Assembly: GCF_013377535.1 (NCBI RefSeq)
Contig: NZ_JABCJE010000013.1
Span: forward strand, 1-64,000
Reading direction: 5' to 3'
Source: Donghicola mangrovi
Lineage (GTDB): Bacteria; Pseudomonadota; Alphaproteobacteria; Rhodobacterales; Rhodobacteraceae
DNA length: 64,000 nucleotides
Shown in pieces: positions 27,140 to 36,023 of the stretch. Both the position numbers and the translations under genes were made by a program. Within the stretch, counting starts at the first letter, position 1. The number at the start of each line of letters is the position of its first letter. The notes beneath the pieces are model-generated. The model saw only the letters and a list, made by a program, of their open reading frames with translations. It was not told the origin of the DNA and searched no databases.

Positions 27140-27592
27140 ATGGCAAAAGACAGCAGGTGCCCTTTGACCCGAGACGAAATCCTTGTGGCCTATTCCGGTT
27201 ACATCGCTTGCCTGAATGCGCAGGATTGGCCGAACCTGCAAAACTATGTCTCGGACGAGGCCACATATAACGGCACCCTGATCGGGCTGGATGGCTATCG
27301 CGCCATGCTGATCGGTGACTTCAAGGCCATCCCCGACCTAAAGTTCCACATGGTGCAAGTGATGTGCGACCCGCCGGTGATCGCGGCGCGCCTTGCCTTT
27401 GATTGCACGCCCGTCGGGGATTTGTTCGACCTGCCGGTGAATGGCAAACGGGTGCAGTTTTCCGAAAACGTGTTCTACGAATTCGCAGGCGGCAAAATCC
27501 GCAACGTCTGGTCCGTCATCGACAAAGCCGCCATCGCCGCGCAACTCTGTACGGGTGCTGAAAACGCACCATCACAGGAACCAAGCGCATAA
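27140..27592 (+). CDS. SnoaL-like polyketide-cyclase-family protein
   Basis: The protein (150 residues from the ATG at 27140; an ATG at 27110 is possible) has the SnoaL/NTF2-like pattern: YIACLNAQDWPNLQNYVSDE, FKAIPDLKFHMVQV, ARLAFDCTPVGDLFDLPVNG and VFYEFAGGKIRNVWSVID. These small cone-shaped folds often act as isomerases, cyclases or ligand binders. It lies between a cupin and a multicopper oxidase gene that begins 17 bases after its stop. Confidence 0.8.
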   Translation: MAKDSRCPLTRDEILVAYSGYIACLNAQDWPNLQNYVSDEATYNGTLIGLDGYRAMLIGDFKAIPDLKFHMVQVMCDPPVIAARLAFDCTPVGDLFDLPVNGKRVQFSENVFYEFAGGKIRNVWSVIDKAAIAAQLCTGAENAPSQEPSA

Positions 27593-27609
27593 CCGTGAGG
27601 GGACCAGCC

Positions 27610-28992
27610 ATGACTTTCACTCGACGCGCCTTTTGCGCTGGCCTTGGCGGCGTTGCGGGACTGGCCCTGACGCGCCCTGCCTTGGCCGCGCCGCCAACGT
27701 TGACCGCCCGCAAAGCAACCGTGCAATTGGCCCCCGAAGGCTATCCTACGACCGAGGTCTGGTCCTATGACGGCACCCTTCCCGGCCCGCTGATCCGCGT
27801 ACCACAAGGGGGCCGCGTGACCCGCCAGCTGATCAACGCCCTTGATGTGCCAACGTCGGTCCACTGGCACGGCATCCGCATCGACAACGCGATGGACGGG
27901 GTGTCCGGCCTGACCCAAGACCCCGTGCCGCCCGGTGGCACTTTTGACTATGACTTTGCGGTACCGGATGCGGGCACCTACTGGTACCACGCCCACAAAA
28001 ACTCGATGGAGCAAGTCGCCCGCGGTCTGTCCGGAGTGCTGATCGTGGACGAAGCCACCCCGCCCGATGTGGACCGCGACGAAATCCTGATGCTCGGGGA
28101 CTGGCTGCTGGATCCGGACACGGGCGCCTTTGTCGAGCCCTTTGCTAACCCCATGACCATGAGTCACGGTGGCCGCACCGGAAATCTGGTCGGGGTGAAC
28201 GGACAATACGCCTATGGCCTGACCGCCGAAACCGGCGAACGTCTGCGCCTGCGCCTGATCAACAGCGCCAACGCGCGGATTTTCGGCCTGCGGCTGCAAG
28301 GGATGTCGGGCTGGACGGTTGCCTTGGACGGGATGCCTTTGGACCAGCCAGAGCCCCTGACCACCGAGATCATCCTCGCCCCCGCGCAGCGCGTGGACCT
28401 GATCGTCGATGTGACAGCGGCGGTGGACCAGCCCGCCGCCCTGCTGATGGCAATGTCCGACGACAGCTGGCAAGCCTTGGTCGAGGTTACAGTCACCGGC
28501 GGGCGGACGCCCCGCGCCGATCCCCCCGCGCCCCTGCCTGCGAACCCCAACACCGCTCTGCCCGACCTATCGCAAGCCCGATCGCTGGAGATCGCGATGG
28601 AGGGTGGCGCCATGGCGGGCATGGACAGCGCCGTCTTCGAAGGGGAAAGGCTGGACTTCCGCGGCCTGATCGAGCGCGGCCAATACTGGGCCTTGTCCGG
28701 TCAGTCGGGACTGTCCGACACGCCCTTTGCCACGTTGCAGCGCGGGGAACCCGTGAGGATCAAGCTGGTCAACCGGACGGTTTTCCCCCACGCAATGCAC
28801 CTGCACGGCACCCATTTTCGGCAGATCGGCCCCGATCGCACCCTTGGGCCACTGCGCGACACGATCCTCTCCTTCCCCGATGAGCCTTTGGAAATCGCCT
28901 TTACCGCAGACAATCCGGGCAAGTGGCTGTTTCACTGTCATATGTTGGCCCATGCCGCGACGGGCATGACCACATGGATCGAGGTGGCCTGA
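27610..28992 (+). CDS. Tat-exported multicopper oxidase
   Basis: The 460-residue protein starts at an ATG preceded by GAGGGG. It has a twin-arginine signal (TRRAFCAGLGG) and the four copper-binding segments: HWHG (His85, His87), HAH (127-129), HAMHLHGTHF and HCHMLAHAATGM near the C-terminus, so the T1, T2 and T3 sites look intact. It oxidises phenols or metal ions in the periplasm with oxygen as acceptor. No Met-rich copper-tolerance insert is obvious, so a laccase-like role is as likely as CueO-like copper tolerance. Confidence 0.92.
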   Translation: MTFTRRAFCAGLGGVAGLALTRPALAAPPTLTARKATVQLAPEGYPTTEVWSYDGTLPGPLIRVPQGGRVTRQLINALDVPTSVHWHGIRIDNAMDGVSGLTQDPVPPGGTFDYDFAVPDAGTYWYHAHKNSMEQVARGLSGVLIVDEATPPDVDRDEILMLGDWLLDPDTGAFVEPFANPMTMSHGGRTGNLVGVNGQYAYGLTAETGERLRLRLINSANARIFGLRLQGMSGWTVALDGMPLDQPEPLTTEIILAPAQRVDLIVDVTAAVDQPAALLMAMSDDSWQALVEVTVTGGRTPRADPPAPLPANPNTALPDLSQARSLEIAMEGGAMAGMDSAVFEGERLDFRGLIERGQYWALSGQSGLSDTPFATLQRGEPVRIKLVNRTVFPHAMHLHGTHFRQIGPDRTLGPLRDTILSFPDEPLEIAFTADNPGKWLFHCHMLAHAATGMTTWIEVA

Positions 28993-29006
28993 CAGCCCCC
29001 ACTCCA

Positions 29007-29043
29007 GCGCCCTTAACATCCTTGACGCAGATGTTAAGGGCGC
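29007..29043 (+). terminator. Perfect 13-bp inverted repeat after the multicopper oxidase gene
   Basis: GCGCCCTTAACAT and its exact complement are separated by 11 bases. No T-tract follows, so it could be a weak terminator or an operator for the downstream mprF gene. Confidence 0.5.
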
Positions 29044-29144
29044 GGAAACCTGATGGCGTCTAATAGATTGCGGAATCGTAATCTTCGGGTCACGTGTCGC
29101 GAAGCCGGCGGTGCGATCCGTTGGGTCAACCAAAGGGACTGCCC

Positions 29145-31766
29145 ATGACCGAAGACACCCGCACCGACCTCTCGCTGATCCAGCGGATCAAACCGCTTTT
29201 GCCGTGGATCATCACGGCTGGACTGTTCGCGGCGGGGGCCTTTGCGCTGCATCACCTGCTGGCCAGTGTGGACCTGAAGCAAGTCGCGACGCTGGCGCGA
29301 TCCACCCCGCTGCAGGTTCTGCTGCTGGCGGTTCTGACCACCTTTGGCAGCTATGTGACGCTGGTGGGCTACGACTGGTCCGCCCTGCGTTATATCGACA
29401 AGGACCTGCCCGCCCCTGTCATCGCCTTGGGCAGCTTTCTCGGCTACGCGATGGGCAACACCATCGGCGCGGGGCCGATCACGGGCGGGGCTGTGCGCTA
29501 TCGCGTCTATTCGGCGCTGGGGCTGTCCGCGCAGGACATCGCGGCGATCGCGGCCTTTGCATCGGTCGCGTTCGGGTTTGGGGCCACGATTATCGGGTTC
29601 GGAGCACTGGCCTTTCATCCGCTGGCCTTGGGGCACCTGCTGCCCTTTGGCGGCGGCACAATCCGCGCGGTGTCTCTGACTGTGGTCATCGGCTCTCTGG
29701 CACTGCTGTTTTATCTGTCGGCCAAGGGCGCGCAAATTTCCCTGCGCGGAATGCATCTCAAAGCCCCCGAGCCGCGGCTGCTGGCCGCCCAATTCCTGTT
29801 TACCGCCCTTGATCTGTTGCTGGCTGCTCTGACGCTTTATTTGCTTCTGCCCCCGTCGGACCTGCATTTCGCGACCTTTCTGGCGGTTTATGCCGCTGCG
29901 ATCATGGCCGGTGTGATCAGCCACGTCCCCGGCGGCGTGGGCGTGCTGGAGACCGTGGTGATTGCCGCCCTGCCCGCCTCGGTTCCCGTGGCCGAGGCTG
30001 CGGCGGGCCTGCTGCTCTACCGCGTGATCTACTACCTGCTGCCCTTTGGCGTGGCGCTGATCCTGATGGCCCTGACCGAGGCGCGTATGGCATCTGACCG
30101 GATCAAAGGCCCGCTGCTGACCAGCCTTGCGCCCCTGAACCGGTCGATCGGCGCGCTGGTGCCCGTGGCGATGGCCGCGATGATGCTGGCCTCGGGCGCG
30201 GTCCTGATGATGTCCGCGCTGGTGCCGCCCACGTCCGAGCTGGCCGAACAGCTGGAACTTTGGACCCCGCTTGCGGTGATCGAAGGCGGCGCGTTGCTGT
30301 CCAGCATCTTTGGCGCGGCGATGCTGGTCATTGCCCACGGCCTGCTGCGCCGGGTGGCGGGCGCGTGGTGGCTGGCGATGCTGGCGCTGGCGGGGGGCAT
30401 CGGGGCCAGCCTTGCGAACGGTCTGGACATCGAACGAGCGGTCTTTCTGGGGATCGCGCTGCTGATCCTCTGGCCGATGAAGCGCGAATTTTTCCGCGCC
30501 ACCCGCCTGACGCGGGACGTTTTCAGCGGCCGTTGGTCCCTGATGATGCTGGCGATCATGACGGCGGTGCTGGCGGTGTTCTTCTTTGCGCACAAGGCCA
30601 CGCCCTATGCCCATGACCTGTGGTGGCAATTCGCCGTGGACCAGAACGCGCCCCGCGCCCTGCGGGCAGCATTGGTGGGCATGGTCGCGCTAAGCCTTGC
30701 GCTGATGGTCTTTGCCCTGCGGCCCGGACGGATGACCCACGCCCTGCCCACCGCAGCAGAGCTGGAGCAAGCGCGCGCCATCGTCATGTCCCAGTCCCAT
30801 CCGGACGCCAATATCGCGCTGACCGGCGACAAATGCCTGATGCTGTCGGAAACCGGTCGCAGCGCCTTGATGTACCGCATTCAGGGGCGCAGCTGGATCG
30901 CCCTGCACGAACCCTTTGGCGACCCGTCCGAGATCGAGCAACTGGCCTGGGATTTCCACGACGCGGCCTATGCGGCGAACGCGCGGCCGGTGTTCTATTC
31001 CGTCGGGGTCGATCTGATCCCCTTGTGGCTGGAGATGGGTCTGGCGCTGGTAAAAATGGGCGAAGAAGCCGTGGTTCCCCTGCGGGATTTCTCGCTGGAC
31101 GGGCCTGCGCGCAAACGGCTTCGGACCAACAATAACCGCGCCCAACGGGATGGCCTGCGGTTCGAGGTTCTGCAGCCCCCCTTTGCCGAGGATCTGATGC
31201 CCACCCTGCGGGAAATTTCCGATGCTTGGCTGAAAACCAAATCCGGCGGGGAAAAAGGGTTCTCGGTCGGTGCCTTTGACGAGGGCGTCCTGTCCCGCGC
31301 CCCCATCGCCATTGTCCGCCATGAAGAGCGGATCGTCGCCTTTGCCAGCCTCTGGCAGACCGATCTGAAACATGCGGCCACGATCGACCTGATGCGTCAT
31401 GTGGACAATGCCCCCTCGGGGATGATGGAGTTCCTGTTTACCGAACTGCTGCTCCACTATGCCCGCGAAGGGTATGCCGAGTTTTCCCTTGGGAACGCCC
31501 CCCTTGCGGGCCTTGAGGCGCGGCGCGGAGCGTCGCTGTCCACCCGTCTCGGGGCGCTGGTCTATCGTCACGGCCGCCAGTTCTATAACTTCGAGGGGCT
31601 TCGCGCCTTCAAGGACAAGTTCGATCCCGACTGGCGCCCTGTCTATGTGGCGATCCCGCCGCGGGCCAATATTCTGGTCGTGGCCACCGATGTGGTCAGC
31701 CTGATCGGCAAAAGCGCGCCGCGGGACACCAAGACCTCTATGACAGCCACGGTTACCAGTTCTTAA
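29145..31766 (+). CDS. mprF: Bifunctional lysylphosphatidylglycerol synthetase/flippase MprF (LpiA-like)
   Basis: The 873-residue protein starts at an ATG after AAGGGA. The first 520 or so residues are a many-helix flippase domain (GAGPITGGAVRYRVYS, SHVPGGVGVLETVV). The last 300 are the DUF2156 aminoacyl-transferase domain (GRSWIALHEPFGDPSE, RTNNNRAQRDGLRFEV, FSLGNAPLAGLE). It would add an amino acid, typically lysine from Lys-tRNA, to phosphatidylglycerol and flip the product, reducing membrane negative charge. Rhizobial LpiA homologues respond to acid. It is a single gene. Confidence 0.93.
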   Translation: MTEDTRTDLSLIQRIKPLLPWIITAGLFAAGAFALHHLLASVDLKQVATLARSTPLQVLLLAVLTTFGSYVTLVGYDWSALRYIDKDLPAPVIALGSFLGYAMGNTIGAGPITGGAVRYRVYSALGLSAQDIAAIAAFASVAFGFGATIIGFGALAFHPLALGHLLPFGGGTIRAVSLTVVIGSLALLFYLSAKGAQISLRGMHLKAPEPRLLAAQFLFTALDLLLAALTLYLLLPPSDLHFATFLAVYAAAIMAGVISHVPGGVGVLETVVIAALPASVPVAEAAAGLLLYRVIYYLLPFGVALILMALTEARMASDRIKGPLLTSLAPLNRSIGALVPVAMAAMMLASGAVLMMSALVPPTSELAEQLELWTPLAVIEGGALLSSIFGAAMLVIAHGLLRRVAGAWWLAMLALAGGIGASLANGLDIERAVFLGIALLILWPMKREFFRATRLTRDVFSGRWSLMMLAIMTAVLAVFFFAHKATPYAHDLWWQFAVDQNAPRALRAALVGMVALSLALMVFALRPGRMTHALPTAAELEQARAIVMSQSHPDANIALTGDKCLMLSETGRSALMYRIQGRSWIALHEPFGDPSEIEQLAWDFHDAAYAANARPVFYSVGVDLIPLWLEMGLALVKMGEEAVVPLRDFSLDGPARKRLRTNNNRAQRDGLRFEVLQPPFAEDLMPTLREISDAWLKTKSGGEKGFSVGAFDEGVLSRAPIAIVRHEERIVAFASLWQTDLKHAATIDLMRHVDNAPSGMMEFLFTELLLHYAREGYAEFSLGNAPLAGLEARRGASLSTRLGALVYRHGRQFYNFEGLRAFKDKFDPDWRPVYVAIPPRANILVVATDVVSLIGKSAPRDTKTSMTATVTSS

Positions 31767-31789
31767 GATACCTATGCGGCGCAGATTAT

Positions 31790-31817
31790 ACGGGGCGGGC
31801 CCTGCGCGCCCCGTTTC
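31790..31817 (+). terminator. Candidate terminator after mprF
   Basis: An 8-bp stem (ACGGGGCG/CGCCCCGT, 9-base loop) is followed by TTTC. It is a modest intrinsic terminator 23 bases after the stop. Confidence 0.5.
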
Positions 31818-31875
31818 GCCGTAAAACCCCTGTTCCCAAGACGTTACGCAGGGGAAACCCTGACTTGACAGGAAA

Positions 31876-31926
31876 CCGTTACAGAAACTTGGCGGGACTG
31901 TCACAGACCTTCAAAGAAACTGTTAT
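31876..31926 (+). promoter_or_regulatory. Pho-box-like half-sites upstream of phnC
   Basis: Three words close to the PhoB half-site CTGTCAT occur at exact 22-base steps: CCGTTAC (31876), CTGTCAC (31898) and CTGTTAT (31920). PhoB half-sites normally repeat every 11 bases, so these would lie on the same DNA face with weaker units between. This fits phosphate-starvation control of the phosphonate importer. Confidence 0.45.
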
Positions 31927-31966
31927 CTTCGATCCGTAAGCAGAGCCCCAACAAAAAGGGGCCCTC

Positions 31967-32788
31967 ATGCATCTGAACGTTGTCCAAGTTTCCAAGTCCT
32001 TTGGTACCAAGTCTGCGGTGGACCGCGTGAATTTCGCCGTCGAGGGTGCCAAGTTCATCGGCATTATCGGCCGGTCCGGTGCGGGGAAATCGACCTTTCT
32101 GCGCATGATGAACCGCCTGACCGATGCCACCGACGGCCGGATCGAGGTTGACGGCGTCGACGTGCTGTCCCTGACCGGCAAGGCCAAGCGCGACTGGCAA
32201 AGCCAGTGCGCCATGGTGTTCCAGCAGTTCAATCTGGTGCCCCGCATGGATGTGGCCTCGAACGTCCTGCACGGGCTTCTGGGGCGCCGGTCCACGCTGA
32301 CCAGCCTGCTGAACCTGTGGTCCTCTGCCGACATCACCCGTGCGCTGGAAATTCTGGACCGCCTCGGCATTCAGGAACAGGCGGCCAAGCGCGCCGAAGC
32401 CCTGTCCGGCGGCCAGCAGCAGCGCGTCGCCATCGCCCGCGCCCTGATGCAAGACCCCAAGATCATTCTCGCGGACGAACCCATCGCCTCGCTGGACCCG
32501 ATGAACGCGCAGATCGTGATGGACACGCTCAAGCGCATCAACATCGAAGATGGCCGCATGGTCATCGCCAACCTGCACACACTTGATACCGCGCGCCGCT
32601 ACTGTGACCGCGTGATCGGGATGCGGGATGGCCGTGTGGTGTTCGACGGCACCGCCGACCAACTGACGCAGGATGTCGCCCGCGACATCTATGGCGCAGA
32701 CCAGAGTTTCTCCGAAAGCGCGACCTCGACCGAGATTTCGTCGCTGGCTTCGGGACAGAAATACGCAGACGCCTTGTTGGGTGACTGA
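31967..32788 (+). CDS. phnC: Phosphonate ABC transporter ATP-binding protein PhnC
   Basis: The 273-residue ATPase has Walker [10 protein letters not shown], signature LSGGQQQR, Walker [13 protein letters not shown] and the H-loop in [10 protein letters not shown]. The sequence follows PhnC, including [19 protein letters not shown] and [19 protein letters not shown]. It powers phosphonate uptake. It is first in the phnCDE1E2 operon and lies behind Pho-box-like sites. Confidence 0.96.
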   Translation: MHLNVVQVSKSFGTKSAVDRVNFAVEGAKFIGIIGRSGAGKSTFLRMMNRLTDATDGRIEVDGVDVLSLTGKAKRDWQSQCAMVFQQFNLVPRMDVASNVLHGLLGRRSTLTSLLNLWSSADITRALEILDRLGIQEQAAKRAEALSGGQQQRVAIARALMQDPKIILADEPIASLDPMNAQIVMDTLKRINIEDGRMVIANLHTLDTARRYCDRVIGMRDGRVVFDGTADQLTQDVARDIYGADQSFSESATSTEISSLASGQKYADALLGD

Positions 32789-32849
32789 GTAGCTCCGGCA
32801 CGAGCCATTCCGGCCTTGCCACCAAGACAAACCTCTCGTGGAGACGACC

Positions 32850-33761
32850 ATGAAAAAGATCATCGCACTCGCGCTGACCACCACTGTTCTTGCCGGTGCC
32901 GCTGCTGCACAGGACATCAAAGAATTCAACATCGGCATTCTGGGTGGCGAAAACGCTCAGGACCGCATGAACTCGTTCTCGTGCCTGCAGAACTACACCG
33001 AAGAAGCTCTGGGTGTTCCGGTCAAGCTGTTCGCCCCCGCCGACTATGACGGCGTTCTGCAGGGCCTGCTGGGTGGCACCATCGACATGGCATGGCTGGG
33101 TGCTTCGGGCTACGCCAAGATCTACCTGACCGACGAAAACGCTGTGACCCCCGTTCTGGTCAAAGCAAACCTCGACGGTTCGTACACCTACCACTCGATC
33201 GGCATCGCCCGCAAAGACAGCGGCATCACCAAGCTGGACGATCTGGAAGGCAAAACCTTTGGCTTCGGCGATCCGAACTCGACCTCGGGCTACCTGATCC
33301 CTTCGGTTGAGATCCCCGCAGAGACCGGCCACTCGATGGAGTCGGGCGACTTCTTTGGCGAAGTGCGCTTCACCGGCGGTCACGAGCAGACCATCGTTGC
33401 CGTTGCAAACGGTGACATCGACGCAGGCGTGACCTGGGCCGACGGTCAGGGCAACTGGGAAGACGGCTACAACTCGGGCGCGCTGCGCAAGGCCGTTGAC
33501 GCAGGTCTGGTCGACATGAACGATCTGGTCCAGATCTGGATGTCGAAGCCCATCCCCGAGGGCCCCGTTGTTGTCCGCAACGCTCTGCCCGAAGACGTAA
33601 AAGAGAAAATGACCGCTCTGGTTGCCGGTCTGCACGAGAAAGACCCGGATTGCGCCTACGGCGTTGCAGCCGGTGACACCGCTGGTTTCGTTCCGATCAC
33701 CCACGACTACTACGAGACCATCATCGAAGTCCGTCGCCAGCAGATCAAAAGCGGCAGCTAA
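32850..33761 (+). CDS. phnD: Phosphonate-binding periplasmic protein PhnD
   Basis: The 303-residue protein has a signal peptide (cleavage near GAAAAQD) and PhnD features: FNIGILGGENAQDR, DMAWLGASGYAKIY, and FGDPNSTSGYLIPS, where the serine/threonine residues bind the phosphonate group. The start follows GGAGA. Its codon choice is more uniform than its neighbours, as expected for a highly expressed binding protein. A strong terminator follows it inside the operon. Confidence 0.96.
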   Translation: MKKIIALALTTTVLAGAAAAQDIKEFNIGILGGENAQDRMNSFSCLQNYTEEALGVPVKLFAPADYDGVLQGLLGGTIDMAWLGASGYAKIYLTDENAVTPVLVKANLDGSYTYHSIGIARKDSGITKLDDLEGKTFGFGDPNSTSGYLIPSVEIPAETGHSMESGDFFGEVRFTGGHEQTIVAVANGDIDAGVTWADGQGNWEDGYNSGALRKAVDAGLVDMNDLVQIWMSKPIPEGPVVVRNALPEDVKEKMTALVAGLHEKDPDCAYGVAAGDTAGFVPITHDYYETIIEVRRQQIKSGS

Positions 33762-33775
33762 TCGCTGACACATGG

Positions 33776-33810
33776 CCCGAAGGCAGCCCCATGCTGCCTT
33801 CGGGTTTTTT
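33776..33810 (+). terminator. Intra-operon terminator between phnD and phnE1
   Basis: A perfect 12-bp stem (CCCGAAGGCAGC/GCTGCCTTCGGG, 5-base loop) followed by six Ts lies between phnD and phnE1. Partial readthrough would make far more binding protein than permease. Confidence 0.9.
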
Positions 33811-33831
33811 GCGTTTTCTAGGGAAAGATCG

Positions 33832-34686
33832 ATGCAGGCAGCACCAAGCTCGAACACCGCCGATTACATGGCACTGGTCCAACGTCGCCGTTTATATGGC
33901 GGGGCATTGCTGGCGCTTTTCGTCCTGCTGATGGCCAGCGGCTTCAATCTGGCCGAGGACCGCAATGCAGGCGGTTTCCTCGAGGGGCTGCACCGCATCT
34001 TCGACTTCCCTGCCGAGATTTTCTCGGAGGCGTTCACCGACTGGCGCAACCTGCCCGGTCTGGTTCTGAAATTCCTGCCCTCTTTGCTGGAGACGCTGAA
34101 CATCGCGGCGATTTCCACGCTGGTCGGGGGCCTGTTGGGGATGCTGCTGGCGTTCCTGTCCACCCGCGGTCTGGCCCTGTGGCCCGCGCTGACGCCGGTG
34201 TTCCGCCGGATCATGGACATCATGCGCGCCGTCCCCGAGATCGTGATCGCGCTGGTGCTGATCTTCCTGCTGGGGGTTGGCCCCGTTCCCGCGATGCTGG
34301 CCATCGCCTTTCACACCACCGGCGCTTTGGGCAAGCTCTTCTCGGAGGCGGCCGAAAACGTCGATCTGAAACCGGTCGAGGGGCTGGCCTCGGTCGGGGC
34401 GAACTGGCTGCAGCGCATCTGTTTTGGCGTCCTGCCGCAGGTGGCGCCGAATTGGTCGTCCTATGCGCTGCTGCGGTTTGAAATCAACATCCGCGCCTCG
34501 GCCATTCTGGGCTTTGTCGGCGCTGGCGGCATCGGCTACGACCTGAAAACCGCCCTGCAATGGGGCATGGGCAAATACGATCAGGTGGTCGCCATTTTCG
34601 CCCTGCTGTTCATCACCATCATGATCGTCGACCACATCTCGGACCGCGCCCGCGCCCGTCTGGTCAAAGGAGGACAGGCTCTATGA
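33832..34686 (+). CDS. phnE: Phosphonate ABC transporter permease PhnE1
   Basis: The 284-residue protein starts at an ATG after GGGAAAG. It has about six membrane helices and a PhnE loop (ENVDLKPVEGLASVGANWLQ, then FGVLPQVAPNW) that contacts the ATPase. It forms the channel with PhnE2, whose start overlaps its stop by four bases. Confidence 0.94.
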   Translation: MQAAPSSNTADYMALVQRRRLYGGALLALFVLLMASGFNLAEDRNAGGFLEGLHRIFDFPAEIFSEAFTDWRNLPGLVLKFLPSLLETLNIAAISTLVGGLLGMLLAFLSTRGLALWPALTPVFRRIMDIMRAVPEIVIALVLIFLLGVGPVPAMLAIAFHTTGALGKLFSEAAENVDLKPVEGLASVGANWLQRICFGVLPQVAPNWSSYALLRFEINIRASAILGFVGAGGIGYDLKTALQWGMGKYDQVVAIFALLFITIMIVDHISDRARARLVKGGQAL

Positions 34687-36020
34687 CCGCGCTGAGTGAT
34701 CCCCAATTCGCCTTCGACACCCAAAGCCGGATCAAGGCCACCTTTGCCCGCCGCAAATGGCGCAACATCGCCGTGCCGCTGGGAATTCTGGCCTATCTGG
34801 TCTACGTGTTCTTTGCCTTTGACGTGCAGGGGCTTGCGGCCAAGGCCCGCCCCGAGAACGCCTCGATCCTGCTGCGGGATTTCTGGTCCTACAAGATGCA
34901 CGTGACCCGCGACAACCGCTCGGACACGATCGTGACCGCTTATGAAGGCGAGCGCAAAGGCACCTTCCCCGAAGGTCAAGGCCCCGATTGGGTCAGCTAC
35001 GGCCCCGAAACGGTGATCAGCCTGCGAGATGGCAGCACCGTAACCCTGCTGCCCGAGAACGCTGCCCGCATCGACATTCCCGACTTCGGCAGCATCGTCG
35101 CGCAGGTCCAAGGCCGTGCGGTCGATCTGAACCTGCCCGCCGATGCCACCACCCCCGACTGGATGAGCGTGTCCCGCAACCGCGTCGCCATCACGCAGGA
35201 TGGTTGGCGGTTCTCGATCACCCCCGCCCGCACCGAGGTGTTCCGCTACCGCGCGGGGTGGGAGCTGTTCTTCTTTACCATCGACACGCCCTTCTACGGC
35301 AAATCGCTGGGGGAACTGGCGGCACTGGCTCTGTGGGAGCCGCGGGTCGAACCCCAGCGCCCCAACATCGTCGCGATGGCCGACTATGTCTGGAACAACA
35401 AAATGTGGCGTCACGGCGAAGTCGCTTGGGCCATGTTCGAGACCATCCTGATGGCGTTTCTGGGCACCATGGGCGCTGGTCTGATCGCCCTGCCGCTGGC
35501 CTTTCTGGCGGCCTCGAACTTTGCCCCTGCGCGTTGGGTGCGCCTGACCTGCCGCCGTCTGTTCGACTTCTTGCGCGGTGTGGACGGGCTGATCTGGACC
35601 GTGATCCTGTCGCGCGCCTTTGGCCCCGGCCCGATGACCGGTAGCCTTGCGATCTTGCTGACCGACACCGGCACCTTTGGCAAGACATTCTCGGAAGCGC
35701 TGGAAAACATTGATCAAAAGCAGGTCGAGGGCATCCAGTCCACCGGCGCGAATGCCCTGCAGCGGATGCGCTTTGGTGTGATCCCGCAGGTGCTGCCCCT
35801 GATCCTGTCGCAGCTGCTGTATTACCTCGAGTCCAACACCCGATCGGCCACTGTGATCGGTGCGCTGGTGGGCGGCGGGATCGGCCTGTTGCTGACCCAA
35901 GCGATTATCACCCAGAAAGACTGGGAAGAGGTCTGCTATTATATGGTTCTTGTCGTGCTGACGGTCATGCTGATGGACACCATCTCGGGCTGGATCCGCC
36001 GCAAGTTCATCAAGGGCTAA
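34683..36020 (+). CDS. phnE: Phosphonate ABC transporter permease PhnE2 with periplasmic insert
   Basis: The 445-residue protein starts at an ATG nine bases after GGAGG. The C-terminal half is a normal PhnE permease (ENIDQKQVEGIQSTGANALQ, FGVIPQVLPLILSQLLYYLE). Between the first membrane helix (about residues 31-50) and the permease core there are roughly 170 extra hydrophilic residues, probably periplasmic, making it much longer than the usual 260-290. Such long PhnE2 proteins occur in alphaproteobacterial phn operons; the role of the insert is unknown. Confidence 0.93.
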   Translation: MTALSDPQFAFDTQSRIKATFARRKWRNIAVPLGILAYLVYVFFAFDVQGLAAKARPENASILLRDFWSYKMHVTRDNRSDTIVTAYEGERKGTFPEGQGPDWVSYGPETVISLRDGSTVTLLPENAARIDIPDFGSIVAQVQGRAVDLNLPADATTPDWMSVSRNRVAITQDGWRFSITPARTEVFRYRAGWELFFFTIDTPFYGKSLGELAALALWEPRVEPQRPNIVAMADYVWNNKMWRHGEVAWAMFETILMAFLGTMGAGLIALPLAFLAASNFAPARWVRLTCRRLFDFLRGVDGLIWTVILSRAFGPGPMTGSLAILLTDTGTFGKTFSEALENIDQKQVEGIQSTGANALQRMRFGVIPQVLPLILSQLLYYLESNTRSATVIGALVGGGIGLLLTQAIITQKDWEEVCYYMVLVVLTVMLMDTISGWIRRKFIKG

Positions 36021-36023
36021 ACC

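Noticed and set aside
27610-28992. Copper-resistance operon
   Set aside because: No copper pump, CopB/C/D or metal regulator is near and the oxidase lacks an obvious Met-rich insert.
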